Positions 50,581 to 59,862 of a stretch of 64,000 nt of DNA are shown in pieces. The stretch is from Kapaibacterium sp044224925. Lineage in GTDB: Bacteria; Bacteroidota; Ignavibacteria; Kapaibacteriales; Kapaibacteriaceae. Where the stretch lies: positions 1 to 64,000 of the forward strand of contig JBGAJM010000008.1 in assembly GCA_044224925.1 (NCBI GenBank), in the 5' to 3' direction. The translations under genes were made by a program, and so were the position numbers. The notes beneath the pieces are model-generated. The model was given only the letters and a program-made list of their open reading frames with translations, searched no databases and was not told the origin of the DNA. Position 1 is the stretch's first letter; the number at the start of each line of letters is the position of its first letter.

Positions 50581-50700
50581 GTTCCACTTGAATTCGTCAC
50601 CACTCCATCGGAGGCTCGGCCGTTCTTTGCGGCCATGGGGTTTCGGTCTTCGTCGACGGAGATGACGGCTCTCTTCCGCTCCCCCCTCAATCCGTCAAAC
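50581..50700 (+). pseudogene. Possible remnant of a GNAT acetyltransferase
   Basis: In the frame that continues past the stop of the membrane gene, this non-coding gap reads VPLEFVTTPSEARPFFAAMG followed by FRSSSTEMTALFRSPLN. That looks like the last part of a GNAT N-acetyltransferase, where an Ala-Arg-x-Phe-(Tyr/Phe)-x-x-(Leu/Met)-Gly-Phe turn precedes a final beta strand. No start codon, SAM or acetyl-CoA loop, or upstream half of such a gene is present. I take it as the 3' remainder of a deleted gene; the identification is by eye. Confidence 0.4.
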
Positions 50701-51283
50701 CCTTCCCCTCCATAATGCGCGGTACGCATTTCTCGATGCGCGCTACACGTGTTGCGGTTTGCTTTGCCGACGTGAAGTGCATGAGATAGGCGCGTTGACG
50801 TCCGGGAGTGAGTGATTCAAAGGCCTTCTTCAGGGCGGGTTGCTTCTTGAATCGCTGCTGGAGTTCTTCCGGGATCGGCCGTTCCGTGATCTTCTTGAAC
50901 TCAACGGTCGTTCCCGCCTTCTCCACCTCGATGGCCTCGTGAATATAGGCCTTGATGATAGGCTTGAGCTTCGTGATCTCTTGCGTCGATGTGAATTTGA
51001 AGAACCGCGACGACTGCGTGTTCTCGCCCGGCTTCTGCAGCATGTGGTGTTCGTCGCGAAGCAGCACACCTTTGAAGAAGCCCAGCACACAATGCTCCTT
51101 GAAGAAACTGATGATCACAACGTTCTTACCGTTGAGCGTGTACACCGGTTGGTACCACTTGAGCTCTTCCGTAAGTCCCGATGCGAGCAGGAGCGCCCTG
51201 AGCGCCTGCATTTCACGTTGCCACGTCGTTGCCTTTTCAAGGAAGGCGTCGACCTTCGGATGGGGTATAGATCTCGTTTTCAT
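50687..51283 (-). CDS. YdeI/OmdA-like protein with DUF1801 domain
   Basis: A 198-residue protein. The N-terminal 115 residues form a DUF1801 (YdhG-like) domain: WQREMQALRALLLASGLTEELKWYQPVYTLNGKNVVIISFFKEHCVLGFFKG. The C-terminal part is a YdeI/OmdA segment (RPIPEELQQRFKKQPALKKAFESLTPGRQRAYLMHFTSAKQTATRVARIEKC). Members have been linked to stress or peptide resistance; the biochemical role is unknown. The gene's 3' end overlaps the GNAT-like remnant on the other strand. Confidence 0.86.
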   Translation of the reverse strand: MKTRSIPHPKVDAFLEKATTWQREMQALRALLLASGLTEELKWYQPVYTLNGKNVVIISFFKEHCVLGFFKGVLLRDEHHMLQKPGENTQSSRFFKFTSTQEITKLKPIIKAYIHEAIEVEKAGTTVEFKKITERPIPEELQQRFKKQPALKKAFESLTPGRQRAYLMHFTSAKQTATRVARIEKCVPRIMEGKGLTD

Positions 51284-51303
51284 GATATTCCGTAACCGAA
51301 TAC

Positions 51304-51999
51304 TTACACGTTAGCACCGAATACCTTGCCGACCAGTGCGGTCACGCCCATGGCGATCGCGCCCCAGAACGTGACGCGTAGCGCACCCTTCCAGATGGTG
51401 GCGCCACCTGCCCATGCAGCGATGGATCCGAGGGCGGTCAAACTCAAGAGCGTGATAACGGTGGTGATCAACGCCACCTGGTCCTTTGCCGAAAGCACGG
51501 TGGCAAGGATCGGAATGGCCGCACCAACACTGAAGGCCGCAGCCGAGGCAAGGGCTGCCTGAACGGGACGGGCACGCAGCACCTCGGTGATGCCGAGCTC
51601 GTCGCGTGCATGGGCTGTGAGTGCGTCGCCCTCCATGAGCTTCTGTGCCACCTGTCTCGCTAACGGTAGGTCGAGTCCACGCTCCACATAGATGTTCGCC
51701 AGCTCTTCCAGTTCCCTCTCTGGTTCCTCGAGCAGTTCCTTGCGCTCGCGATCCAGATCGGCATTTTCCGTGTCGGCCTGCGATTGCACCGAGATGTACT
51801 CCCCTGCCGCCATGGACAAGGCCCCTGCCACCAGACCGGCCATACCCGTGAGCAGGATCACATCGGCCGTGGCCCCACCGGCGGCCACGCCGACCACCAG
51901 ACTGGATACAGATACCACACCGTCGTTAGCGCCGAGCACAGAGGCACGCAACCAACCGATACGGTGAGCACGATGCGATTCAACGTGGAGAGCTCTCAT
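51304..51999 (-). CDS. VIT1/CCC1 family metal transporter
   Basis: A 231-residue membrane protein of the vacuolar iron transporter family. The first helix carries GWLRASVLGANDGVVSVSSLVVGVAAGG, the signature of the family, and a second helix has GALSMAAGEYISVQSQADTE. A charged cytoplasmic helical domain (about 80-140, Glu-rich) separates these from three further helices. Bacterial members probably move Fe2+ or Mn2+. It is 20 bases upstream of the YdeI-like gene. Confidence 0.92.
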   Translation of the reverse strand: MRALHVESHRAHRIGWLRASVLGANDGVVSVSSLVVGVAAGGATADVILLTGMAGLVAGALSMAAGEYISVQSQADTENADLDRERKELLEEPERELEELANIYVERGLDLPLARQVAQKLMEGDALTAHARDELGITEVLRARPVQAALASAAAFSVGAAIPILATVLSAKDQVALITTVITLLSLTALGSIAAWAGGATIWKGALRVTFWGAIAMGVTALVGKVFGANV

Positions 52000-52154
52000 G
52001 GCGGCAATCTACGGCATGTACTAGAGTCACGAAACAGCGATCGCACATGAACAAGTGGTAGGTGATGCACTGGCATCGAAATGGAACATTCGTCCACGGA
52101 CAGAGTCTGCACTAACGCGCGCGCGTACCGACACCTCACTTCCGCTGGACCTCA

Positions 52155-53009
52155 ATGAATGAACTGATGACCTTTCTGCTCGACACCCCCATTCTCAACA
52201 CGGGCGAACAGGGGATCACGATCAAACCGCTCCTCCTCACGGTGATCATGATCGTGATCGTGGTCTTCGTGTTGCGAACGTTCCGGCGTGTGGTGATGAA
52301 GCGCATCGCAAAGCGTCCGGACGCGAATCTGGGTCCGATCAACTCCGTGATGATGCTGACGAGCTATGTGATCATCATTGTCACAGGGGTCACGGCCATT
52401 CAATGGTCCGGACTACACCTTGGTGCCCTTGCCGTGATCTTTGGAGCATTGAGCGTTGGTATCGGTTTTGGTCTGCAGAACATCGTCAACAACTTCGTCA
52501 GCGGTATCGTCATCCTCATTGAGCGCCCCATCAAACTGGGCGATCGCATCGTGGTCGACAACATCGAGGGAAACATCGTCGACATTGCCATCCGCGCCTC
52601 AACGCTCCGCACAAATGAAGGTGTGTCGGTGATCGTTCCGAATTCGTACTTCATCGGGTCGACCGTGATCAACCGTTCGCTGGATTATGAGACGGTGCGC
52701 ATGAAGGTGTTCGTGAATGTGGCCTTTGATTCAGACCCACGTCTCGTCGAAACTGTCCTCCTGGCCGTTGCGCATTCGATCGACGGTATCCATAAAGAGC
52801 CGCCTCCCATTGTGATCTTTGAATCCTTCGGTGAGTCCGCACTGAGATTCTATCTGTGGGTGTGGACCAGCGAATTCGCACACATGCCCGATTCACTGCA
52901 GAGTGCCGTGAACTTCGGGATCCGACCCGCCTTCGCCGAGGCCGGCATTCGTGTTCCCTATCCGCAGCTCGACATCCACGTCAAGCAGCCCGGGTCGATC
53001 CTTCATTGA
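52155..53009 (+). CDS. mscS: MscS-type mechanosensitive channel
   Basis: A 284-residue small-conductance mechanosensitive channel. Three membrane segments are seen (about 24-42, 62-82 and 88-110), the third being the pore-lining helix (GALAVIFGALSVGIGFGLQNIVNNFVSGIVILIERP) with the conserved Gly/Ala pattern. The beta domain begins KLGDRIVVDNIEGNIVDIAIRASTLRT and the C-terminal alpha/beta region follows. It protects against osmotic downshock. The KirBac channel at 1294 is a separate ion channel in this window. Confidence 0.94.
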   Translation: MNELMTFLLDTPILNTGEQGITIKPLLLTVIMIVIVVFVLRTFRRVVMKRIAKRPDANLGPINSVMMLTSYVIIIVTGVTAIQWSGLHLGALAVIFGALSVGIGFGLQNIVNNFVSGIVILIERPIKLGDRIVVDNIEGNIVDIAIRASTLRTNEGVSVIVPNSYFIGSTVINRSLDYETVRMKVFVNVAFDSDPRLVETVLLAVAHSIDGIHKEPPPIVIFESFGESALRFYLWVWTSEFAHMPDSLQSAVNFGIRPAFAEAGIRVPYPQLDIHVKQPGSILH

Positions 53010-53100
53010 GTGACGTCGTGTTCGATCCGTAAAGAGCACGGCATCTGCCACCGCCGTTGATCCGCTGATAAACATCATTGCCTTCCGCCCTGCCGCCCTC

Positions 53101-53108
53101 TATGTTCG
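53101..53108 (+). promoter_or_regulatory. Candidate promoter (TATGTTCG with upstream TTG)
   Basis: TATGTTCG (TAnnTTCG) lies 23 bases before the ATG at 53132, with TTG at 53078-53080 and a 20-base spacer, approximating the Bacteroidota -33/-7 layout. Confidence 0.45.
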
Positions 53109-53131
53109 TTTCGAACACTAGAGAGGTTCGT

Positions 53132-54193
53132 ATGAGACGCCACATTGCTTTCCTGCTCTGCTTCGTTGCTGCGCCATTGATGGTCGTGGCGCAAGGCACG
53201 CCGACGATCTCGTCGAAGTACGACTTTGTGGCCGGCGAAAAAGTGATCTTCTTTGATGACTTCAGTACCGAGAACATCGGTGATTTCCCGGTGCAGTGGA
53301 ACACCACAGGATCGGGTGAGATCGTGACGACGAACCTTGCCGAAGGACGTTGGTTCAAGATCACGAACGCTCGCGGGATCACAACACTGGATCAGCCACT
53401 GAAGCTTCCCGAGAACTACACCATCGAATTCGATGTGATCCCGCAGAAGTATCTCCCCAAGAACACGAGCACCTACTTCAACTTCTTCGTGCTCAGTACG
53501 ACGAAGCCGAAGGATCTCATGTATGGACTTGCACGTCCGGGCGACGCTGCCGTGAAGTTCAGTTTTGAGTACAGCAACTATTATGCAGCGTACTATCGTG
53601 ACGGAACGCCGGAGATGAAGGGTATTGAGCCGGCACCACGACTCCTTGAAGACAAGAAGTACCATATTGCCGTGTGGGTGCAGAAGGAACGGATCCGGTT
53701 GTACATCGGCGAATCGAAGGTGTTCGATCTGCCCAAGGCCATGTCGAAGGCCTATGCCTACAACATGATCCGGTTCGATAATGGCACGCCGCTCATCAGC
53801 AATGTCCGCATAGCCACCGGACTTCCCGACATGCGCAGCAAGCTCCTCACCGAAGGGAAGCTTGTGAGCTATGGCATCTACTTCGATGTGAACAAGGATG
53901 TTGTCAAGCCCGAGTCTGCCGGAACTCTCAAGATGATCTCTGATGTGCTGACCGAGAATCCATCCGTGCGCATTCAGATCGTGGGGTACACGGATAGCGA
54001 TGGCGACGATGCATCGAACCTTGATCTGTCGAAACGCCGCGCAGCAGCGGTGAAGAATGCACTGGTATCGGGCTATGGTATCGCCGCTGACCGCATTGAG
54101 ACCGATGGAAAAGGCGAGACACAACCGGTTGCGCCCAATACGACGAGCGTGAACAAGGCCTTGAACCGTCGCGTTGAATTCATCAAACGATAA
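53132..54193 (+). CDS. Exported OmpA family protein
   Basis: A 353-residue protein with a signal peptide (MRRHIAFLLCFVAAPLMVVAQ), an N-terminal beta-rich region resembling a concanavalin-like or lectin-type fold (about 25-230; EKVIFFDDFSTENIGDFPVQW, RLYIGESKVFDLP) and a C-terminal OmpA-like domain (about 240-353; IYFDVNKDVVKPESAGTLK, IQIVGYTDSDGD, LSKRRAAAVKNAL). OmpA anchors to peptidoglycan. AGAGG precedes the ATG. The gene and the next one are only 5 bases apart. Confidence 0.87.
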   Translation: MRRHIAFLLCFVAAPLMVVAQGTPTISSKYDFVAGEKVIFFDDFSTENIGDFPVQWNTTGSGEIVTTNLAEGRWFKITNARGITTLDQPLKLPENYTIEFDVIPQKYLPKNTSTYFNFFVLSTTKPKDLMYGLARPGDAAVKFSFEYSNYYAAYYRDGTPEMKGIEPAPRLLEDKKYHIAVWVQKERIRLYIGESKVFDLPKAMSKAYAYNMIRFDNGTPLISNVRIATGLPDMRSKLLTEGKLVSYGIYFDVNKDVVKPESAGTLKMISDVLTENPSVRIQIVGYTDSDGDDASNLDLSKRRAAAVKNALVSGYGIAADRIETDGKGETQPVAPNTTSVNKALNRRVEFIKR

Positions 54194-54198
54194 CGACC

Positions 54199-55218
54199 AT
54201 GCTTCCCTTCCGCCTTCTCCTTGCCCTTGGAGTGATGTGGTTCACAACGTCGGCGATCGGTAGTGCCCAGCGGTCCTCCTCCTATGCGAGCGATCATGTG
54301 GGCACGTGGGACTACCAATACTACACGGAGAAGGCGGCAGGGGGCTATCGGTCAGAGTCGAACTATTCATTGTCGGCCACACAACTCGCTTCCTTCAAAC
54401 ACAAGCTGGAAGCCATTGTCGAGTGTTTGCATCAGAATCCTACCGTACGTCCACCCGTCGGGTTCGAGCCGACGGTGCGTGCAAGTGTGTGGACCGATGC
54501 CTATGCCAACCATTACAACCCGGCACTCCTCAAGGACAAGATCCCGCAGGGCGAGATCGTGCTCCAATTCTGTCCGTTCTATCATGTTGCAAAGAAAGGC
54601 ACCATTGAGAAGGGTTGTATCGAGGTGTCGCATCTTGATGTGAAGGTCAATGACCTGTTCTCGACGATCGACCGTGCGACATACGATCGCATGTCGCCCG
54701 ACCAATTCAACGCGACCGCTGTTCAGATGCCGGTGGTCTACAAGACCTTCGCACCCGGCGTGACGCTGTATGAGAATGGGACCATCGTGGTGGCCGACCC
54801 GAAGCGACCGTACTTGGTGCCGATCACGGTGAGAGAGTACTACAACATGGCCATCCCGTATTGGGAAGTGCAGGCGGCGAAGGACGGCAATACGGCAGTG
54901 CTCGACTATGTGAAGAAGGACCTGGCCGCCTTCACCGCAGCGGAGTTGGACATGCCGGCCTATGTAGGTGCGCACACAGAGACGTCGATGATCCTTGTCA
55001 CATCGCGACCTACGAAGCAACGCTGGATGCGCTTGGACCCGAACTACTTCGATCGGTCGCGCCCGCGAGAGTCCGTGCAACTCATCACGATCTACACGAT
55101 GATCGATGCATTCGTCGACGCAGCGCCAACACCATCAGAGGCCACGGACTCAGGATATCACTGGCACTTCGCTCGTGTCATGGACTGGGCATTGTTCGGT
55201 AAGCTGCTCGACAGATAA
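54199..55218 (+). CDS. Hypothetical exported protein
   Basis: A 339-residue protein with a signal peptide (MLPFRLLLALGVMWFTTSAIGSAQ) and no family I recognise. The mature part has a Lys/Tyr-rich N-terminus, two cysteines close together (ECLHQN and FCPFYH) plus KGCIEV, several Tyr-Asn and Pro-rich stretches and a mostly beta-looking pattern. It follows the OmpA gene by 5 bases and so is probably co-expressed with it. Exported, perhaps outer-membrane-associated; function unknown. Confidence 0.72.
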   Translation: MLPFRLLLALGVMWFTTSAIGSAQRSSSYASDHVGTWDYQYYTEKAAGGYRSESNYSLSATQLASFKHKLEAIVECLHQNPTVRPPVGFEPTVRASVWTDAYANHYNPALLKDKIPQGEIVLQFCPFYHVAKKGTIEKGCIEVSHLDVKVNDLFSTIDRATYDRMSPDQFNATAVQMPVVYKTFAPGVTLYENGTIVVADPKRPYLVPITVREYYNMAIPYWEVQAAKDGNTAVLDYVKKDLAAFTAAELDMPAYVGAHTETSMILVTSRPTKQRWMRLDPNYFDRSRPRESVQLITIYTMIDAFVDAAPTPSEATDSGYHWHFARVMDWALFGKLLDR

Positions 55219-55228
55219 CACGCGCCTC

Positions 55229-56644
55229 TTACTTCCATCCGCCGCCCAATGCTTGATACACATTCACGTAGGTGTGCATCTGTTGTGCCTTCGTGTCGAT
55301 GAGTTCGATCTTGGCCTCGAGCGCATCACGCTGCGTCATGAGCACCTCCATGTAGTCCGCACGAGCAGAGAGGAAGAGATCACCGGAGATCGTCACGGAC
55401 TCTGTAAGGGCTGCAACCTGCTCCTGCTTTCGTAGGAAACTGTTCTGAAGGTTGTTGATCTTGGCGAGCTGATTGGACACTTCGATGTAGGCGTTCAAGA
55501 TCGTTCGCTCGTAGTTGTAGGCCGATTGGATCTGCTTTGCGCTCGAGTTCAGATATGCGGCCGTGATGGCATTTCTGTTGATCACCGGCACGGCAAGTTC
55601 ACCGGCCATGCTATACACCATCGATTCCGGTGAGGTGACAAGGTAGCGAGGATTGAAGGCCTGATAACCGATGCCGGCAATGATGTTCAACGACGGATAG
55701 AAGCGGGCCTTGGCCACGTCTACGTCAAGATCGGCGGCTCGTAGTTCGAGCTCTGCTTGCCGCACATCCGGTCGGTTCTCGAGTAGCTGCGTTGGAATTC
55801 CGGCGTGCAAAGAATCGGTCGTGAGCTGCAGGAACCTCTTTGAATCCCGCTCTACATGTTGCGGGAAACGGCCGACCAGGAAGTTGATGTGATTCTCGGT
55901 CTCCGTGATGCGCTGCAGGATCTCGTATCGCCGACTTTCGTTCTTCAATACTTCTGCTTCAAACTTCTTCACCGCAAGCTCTGTTGCCCGCGCCGCCTGT
56001 TTCTGAAGTTCGACCGTACGAAGTGCATTCTTCTGGATCTCGATATTGGCGTTCACGGCCTCAAGCAGATTGTCCAATGCCATGAGCTCGTAGTAGCTCG
56101 AGGCGATCTCGGCCACGAGATTGGTGATCATGTAATTCGTACCCTCGATCGTCGAGAGGTAGCGCATGGCCGAGGCCTGCGTTGCATTGCGGAGCTTCTT
56201 CCAAATGTCCACTTCCCACGAGACATCAGCACCAATGGCAAGATCGGGGAGCGGTGTTGGAAGTTTTTGTCCCGTGGTCACGTCGACGTTCTCGTCGACG
56301 GCACCGTTCCGGGTGTACCGACCCGACTTCTCTACACCTGCACCTGCGCGGAAGTTTACGAACGGCAGGTATTCCCCTCGTTTCGCATCGACCTCGTTCG
56401 AGGCGATGGTGATCTCCTGCAACACGATGTTCAGTTCCTGATTGTTCCGCAGACCTGAGTCGATGAGTGCAATGAGATTCGAGTCGTTGTAGAACGAACG
56501 CCAACGCAGCGCCCCGGTGTTCACGGAGTCCGACGGTGTTGAGTAGCCCGGTGGCACGCTTACGTCGGCGGTCTTATGCACGATCGTCGGTACACACGAT
56601 GTGAGGGTGATCAGTGCTGATACGGCAACGGCGATCCACTTCAT
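55229..56644 (-). CDS. RND efflux outer-membrane factor (NodT/OprM type)
   Basis: A 471-residue outer-membrane lipoprotein of the TolC/OprM class (lipobox TLTSC, Cys17). It has the NodT-type repeats: RWRSFYNDSNLIALIDSGLRNNQELNIVL, WEVDIWKKLRNATQASAMRY, LLENRPDVRQAELELRAADLDVDVAKARFYPSLNI and LTESVTISGDLFLSARADYMEVL. It is the outer channel of the tripartite pump. Its ATG overlaps the stop of the AcrB-like gene (ATGA), so it is the last gene of the pump operon. Confidence 0.95.
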   Translation of the reverse strand: MKWIAVAVSALITLTSCVPTIVHKTADVSVPPGYSTPSDSVNTGALRWRSFYNDSNLIALIDSGLRNNQELNIVLQEITIASNEVDAKRGEYLPFVNFRAGAGVEKSGRYTRNGAVDENVDVTTGQKLPTPLPDLAIGADVSWEVDIWKKLRNATQASAMRYLSTIEGTNYMITNLVAEIASSYYELMALDNLLEAVNANIEIQKNALRTVELQKQAARATELAVKKFEAEVLKNESRRYEILQRITETENHINFLVGRFPQHVERDSKRFLQLTTDSLHAGIPTQLLENRPDVRQAELELRAADLDVDVAKARFYPSLNIIAGIGYQAFNPRYLVTSPESMVYSMAGELAVPVINRNAITAAYLNSSAKQIQSAYNYERTILNAYIEVSNQLAKINNLQNSFLRKQEQVAALTESVTISGDLFLSARADYMEVLMTQRDALEAKIELIDTKAQQMHTYVNVYQALGGGWK

Positions 56645-59600
56645 TCAGTTGCCCCCTTCCCTGTGGCATGTTTCCGATGTGCGTACTCCTCTGTGAGCGG
56701 CTCTTGGAGCTCGTCACTGATGAGCTTGCGTCCCTTGATGAGATCGGCGAAGAGATAGTAGAGTCCCGGAATGACAAGCACTCCGAGCAACGTTCCAATG
56801 AGCATCCCACCCATCGACGATGTTCCGATGGTGCGATTCCCGATGGCGCCCGGGCCGGTGGAGATCACCAGCGGGATCAAGCCCGCAATGAAGGCGAACG
56901 ACGTCATGAGGATCGGTCGGAATCGCGCCCGTGCGCCTTCGATGGCGGCCTCGAGGATCGGCGCACCTTCTTGCTGACGTTGCACGGCGAACTCGACGAT
57001 CAGCACGGCGTTCTTTCCGAGCAGACCGACGAGCATGATGAGACCGACCTGCGCATAGATATCGTTCGCAAGCCCCATGAACTCAAGGAAGATGAAGGCA
57101 CCGAACACTCCAACGGGGAGCGATAGGATCACCGCCAACGGCAAGACGAAGCTCTCATACTGTGCGGCAAGGACGAGGTAGACGAAGATGAGCACCACGA
57201 TGAAGACGTAGAGTGCTTCATTGCCACGCGATGCTTCATCATACGACAGACCTTCCCAGGCGATGTCATAGTTGCGCGGGAGCGTCTGCTTGGCGACCTC
57301 ACGTACTGCCTGGATGGCGTCTCCCGTTGTGTACCCCTTCGATGGAAGACCTTGAATGGCCGCTGAGTTGTACAGGTTGTACCGCGTCACCTCATTCGGG
57401 CCTTGCGTCTTGCGAAGCTTCATGAACGACGAATACGGCACCATCTCTCCGCGATCGTTCTTCACGAAGAGGTTCTCGAGGTCAGAAGGATATCGACGGT
57501 ACTCCGGCGCCGATTGCACGTAGACCTTGAAGAATCGATCGAAGCGAATGAAGCCTTGCTCATAGGTACTTCCGATCAGGATGTTCAGGTTGTCCATGGC
57601 CTTTCCGATCGATACGCCTTTCTGCATTGCGGCATTGTTGTCGATGATCAGTTCGTACTGCGGATAGTTGGCCGCGAAGAACGTGAAGAGACCGGTGAGT
57701 TCCTTTCGCTTGCCAAGTGCCTTCATGAACTCATTGTTCACCTTCTCGAACTCTTGATAGTTCGTGGTGTTGTTCTTGTCGAGCAATCGAAGCGAGAATC
57801 CTCCCGAAGAACCAAAGCCCGGAACGGCCGGTGGCTCGAAGAACTCGACCGTTGCACCGATGTTGCGTGTCTTCGTTTCAAGTTCTTCCATCACTTCATG
57901 AACGTTATGGGTTCGGTTGGCCCACGGCTTCAAGTTGATAAGACAGGTTCCCGCATTCGATCCACGTCCCTCCGTCATGATCTCGTATCCGGCAAGTGCC
58001 GAGACCGATTCGATGTCCGGGATCTGCTTACAGATGTGTTGCAGTTCCAGCGACACCTGATTCGTACGTTCAAGCGTCGAACCGGGCGGTGTTTGAATGA
58101 TGGCATAGATCGTTCCCTGATCTTCTCCAGGAATGAAGCCCGATGGAATGATCCGCACCACAAGCACAATGGCCGCACCGAAGACGACCAGTACCGTAAC
58201 CGTGAGCCATCGGTGGTGAACGGTGCGACGAAGCACCCAGACATAGGCAGCCGTCAGTTTTTCAAATGCTCGGTCAAACGAGTGCAAGGCATTCGAGAGC
58301 TTCGATGGTTTCTTCGTGACGTGTCCTTCACCGTGCGTGTTCTTCAAGATGATAGCACACAGCACGGGTGTAAGGGTAAGGGCAACAACGGCGGAAAGGA
58401 TGATGGATCCCGCCATGGTGATGGAGAACTGTCGGTAGAATGTTCCGACCGGACCGGACATGAAGGCAATGGGCACGAAGACCGACACCATGACGAGTGT
58501 GATGGCGATGATGGCGCCACTGATCTCGCCCATCACCGCTCGCACGGCCTGATACGGAGTGAGGTGTTCCTCCGACATCTTGGCGTGGACGGCCTCGACC
58601 ACCACAATGGCATCATCCACCACGATGCCGATGGCCAACACAAGGGCGAAGAGCGTGATGAGATTGATCGACAGTCCGAACATCTGCAGGATGAAGAAGG
58701 CGCCGATCAACGACACGGGCACGGCAAGCGTAGGGATCAGCGTAGAACGCCAGTCGGCAAGGAAGATGAAGACCACAAGTGCCACGAGGATGAAGGCATC
58801 ACGCAGTGTGTGCGTCACTTGTTCGATCGAGGCATCAAGGAACTGCGATACGTCGTAGCTGATCTTGTAGTCCATCCCGTTCGGGAAGTTTTCATGCATC
58901 TCTTCGAGCTTCTTCTTGATGTTCTCGATCACTTCGGTCGCATTGCTCCCATACGTCTGCTTGAGAACGATGGCCGCTGATGGATGTCCGTCGAGATTCG
59001 AATAGATGTCGATGAACTCTGAGCCGAGTTCTACCGTTGCAACATCGCGCAAGCGAATGCTCTCTCCTTCGGAGTTCGCCCGCAAGATGATGTTCTCATA
59101 CTGTTCCGGAGTGTTGTATCGACCAACATAACTGAGAACATATTCAAGCGATTGAGCGCTCTTTCCGGAGCTAAGGCCAAGTCGACCCGGTCGTGCGATG
59201 ATGCTCTGCTCTTGCATCGCCTCCATCACCTCTTCCGCCGAGATGTTATACGCGCGCATGCGGTCGGGCTTCAGCCATACGCGCATGGCAAAGCTTCGTG
59301 CACCAAGGATGGTGGCCGATGCAATGCCCTTGATGCGCTTGATCTCGGGAATGAGATTGACGTTGGCATAGTTGTACAGAAATGTCTGATCGGCGGAGGG
59401 ATCTGTGGAATACAGATTCACATACATGAGCATCGACGGGAGGAGAGGTGTGATCACCACCCCTTCGCGTTGCACAAGGGTCGGCAAGAGCGGCATCACT
59501 TGGTCGACTCGTGTCTTCACACGCACGACGGCTTGGTCGGGATCCGTACCCGGTTCGAAGATCACACGAATGGTCGCTTCTCCGGCACTGGTTGCGTCCG

Positions 59601-59838
59601 ACACGATGTAGCGCATACCGGGAACGCCGTTGATCGCTTGTTCGAGCGAGATCAACGTCGACTTGATCAACACGTCGGCACTTGCACCGGGATAGGCAAT
59701 GGCAATGTTGACCGTGGTCGGGGAGATCGGTGGGAACTGCGTCGTGGGCAGATTGTGAATGGCCAGCGATCCCAGGAAGACGATCACCACCGAGATGACG
59801 ATGGCGAAGACCGGTCTGTACAGGATGTTCTTGAACAT
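56641..59838 (-). CDS. RND family inner-membrane multidrug pump (AcrB type)
   Basis: A 1065-residue HAE1 efflux transporter. Twelve membrane helices are visible with two large periplasmic loops. Proton-relay residues are seen in FALVLAIGIVVDDAIVVVEA (two Asp in helix 4) and VGLLGKNAVLIVEFA (Lys in helix 10). Other marks are SFSITMAGSI-like and LPTTQFPPISPTTVNIAIAYPGA near the N-terminus. It exports hydrophobic compounds and sits between the membrane-fusion and outer-membrane genes of a full operon. Confidence 0.96.
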   Translation of the reverse strand: MFKNILYRPVFAIVISVVIVFLGSLAIHNLPTTQFPPISPTTVNIAIAYPGASADVLIKSTLISLEQAINGVPGMRYIVSDATSAGEATIRVIFEPGTDPDQAVVRVKTRVDQVMPLLPTLVQREGVVITPLLPSMLMYVNLYSTDPSADQTFLYNYANVNLIPEIKRIKGIASATILGARSFAMRVWLKPDRMRAYNISAEEVMEAMQEQSIIARPGRLGLSSGKSAQSLEYVLSYVGRYNTPEQYENIILRANSEGESIRLRDVATVELGSEFIDIYSNLDGHPSAAIVLKQTYGSNATEVIENIKKKLEEMHENFPNGMDYKISYDVSQFLDASIEQVTHTLRDAFILVALVVFIFLADWRSTLIPTLAVPVSLIGAFFILQMFGLSINLITLFALVLAIGIVVDDAIVVVEAVHAKMSEEHLTPYQAVRAVMGEISGAIIAITLVMVSVFVPIAFMSGPVGTFYRQFSITMAGSIILSAVVALTLTPVLCAIILKNTHGEGHVTKKPSKLSNALHSFDRAFEKLTAAYVWVLRRTVHHRWLTVTVLVVFGAAIVLVVRIIPSGFIPGEDQGTIYAIIQTPPGSTLERTNQVSLELQHICKQIPDIESVSALAGYEIMTEGRGSNAGTCLINLKPWANRTHNVHEVMEELETKTRNIGATVEFFEPPAVPGFGSSGGFSLRLLDKNNTTNYQEFEKVNNEFMKALGKRKELTGLFTFFAANYPQYELIIDNNAAMQKGVSIGKAMDNLNILIGSTYEQGFIRFDRFFKVYVQSAPEYRRYPSDLENLFVKNDRGEMVPYSSFMKLRKTQGPNEVTRYNLYNSAAIQGLPSKGYTTGDAIQAVREVAKQTLPRNYDIAWEGLSYDEASRGNEALYVFIVVLIFVYLVLAAQYESFVLPLAVILSLPVGVFGAFIFLEFMGLANDIYAQVGLIMLVGLLGKNAVLIVEFAVQRQQEGAPILEAAIEGARARFRPILMTSFAFIAGLIPLVISTGPGAIGNRTIGTSSMGGMLIGTLLGVLVIPGLYYLFADLIKGRKLISDELQEPLTEEYAHRKHATGKGATE

Positions 59839-59862
59839 GGCGTCCGTGCAATAAGGTGGTGA

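Noticed and set aside
49937..52154. An integrated mobile element next to tRNA-Glu
   Set aside because: The tRNA position, gene remnant and accessory-looking genes suggested it, but there is no integrase, transposase or direct repeat of the tRNA 3' end.
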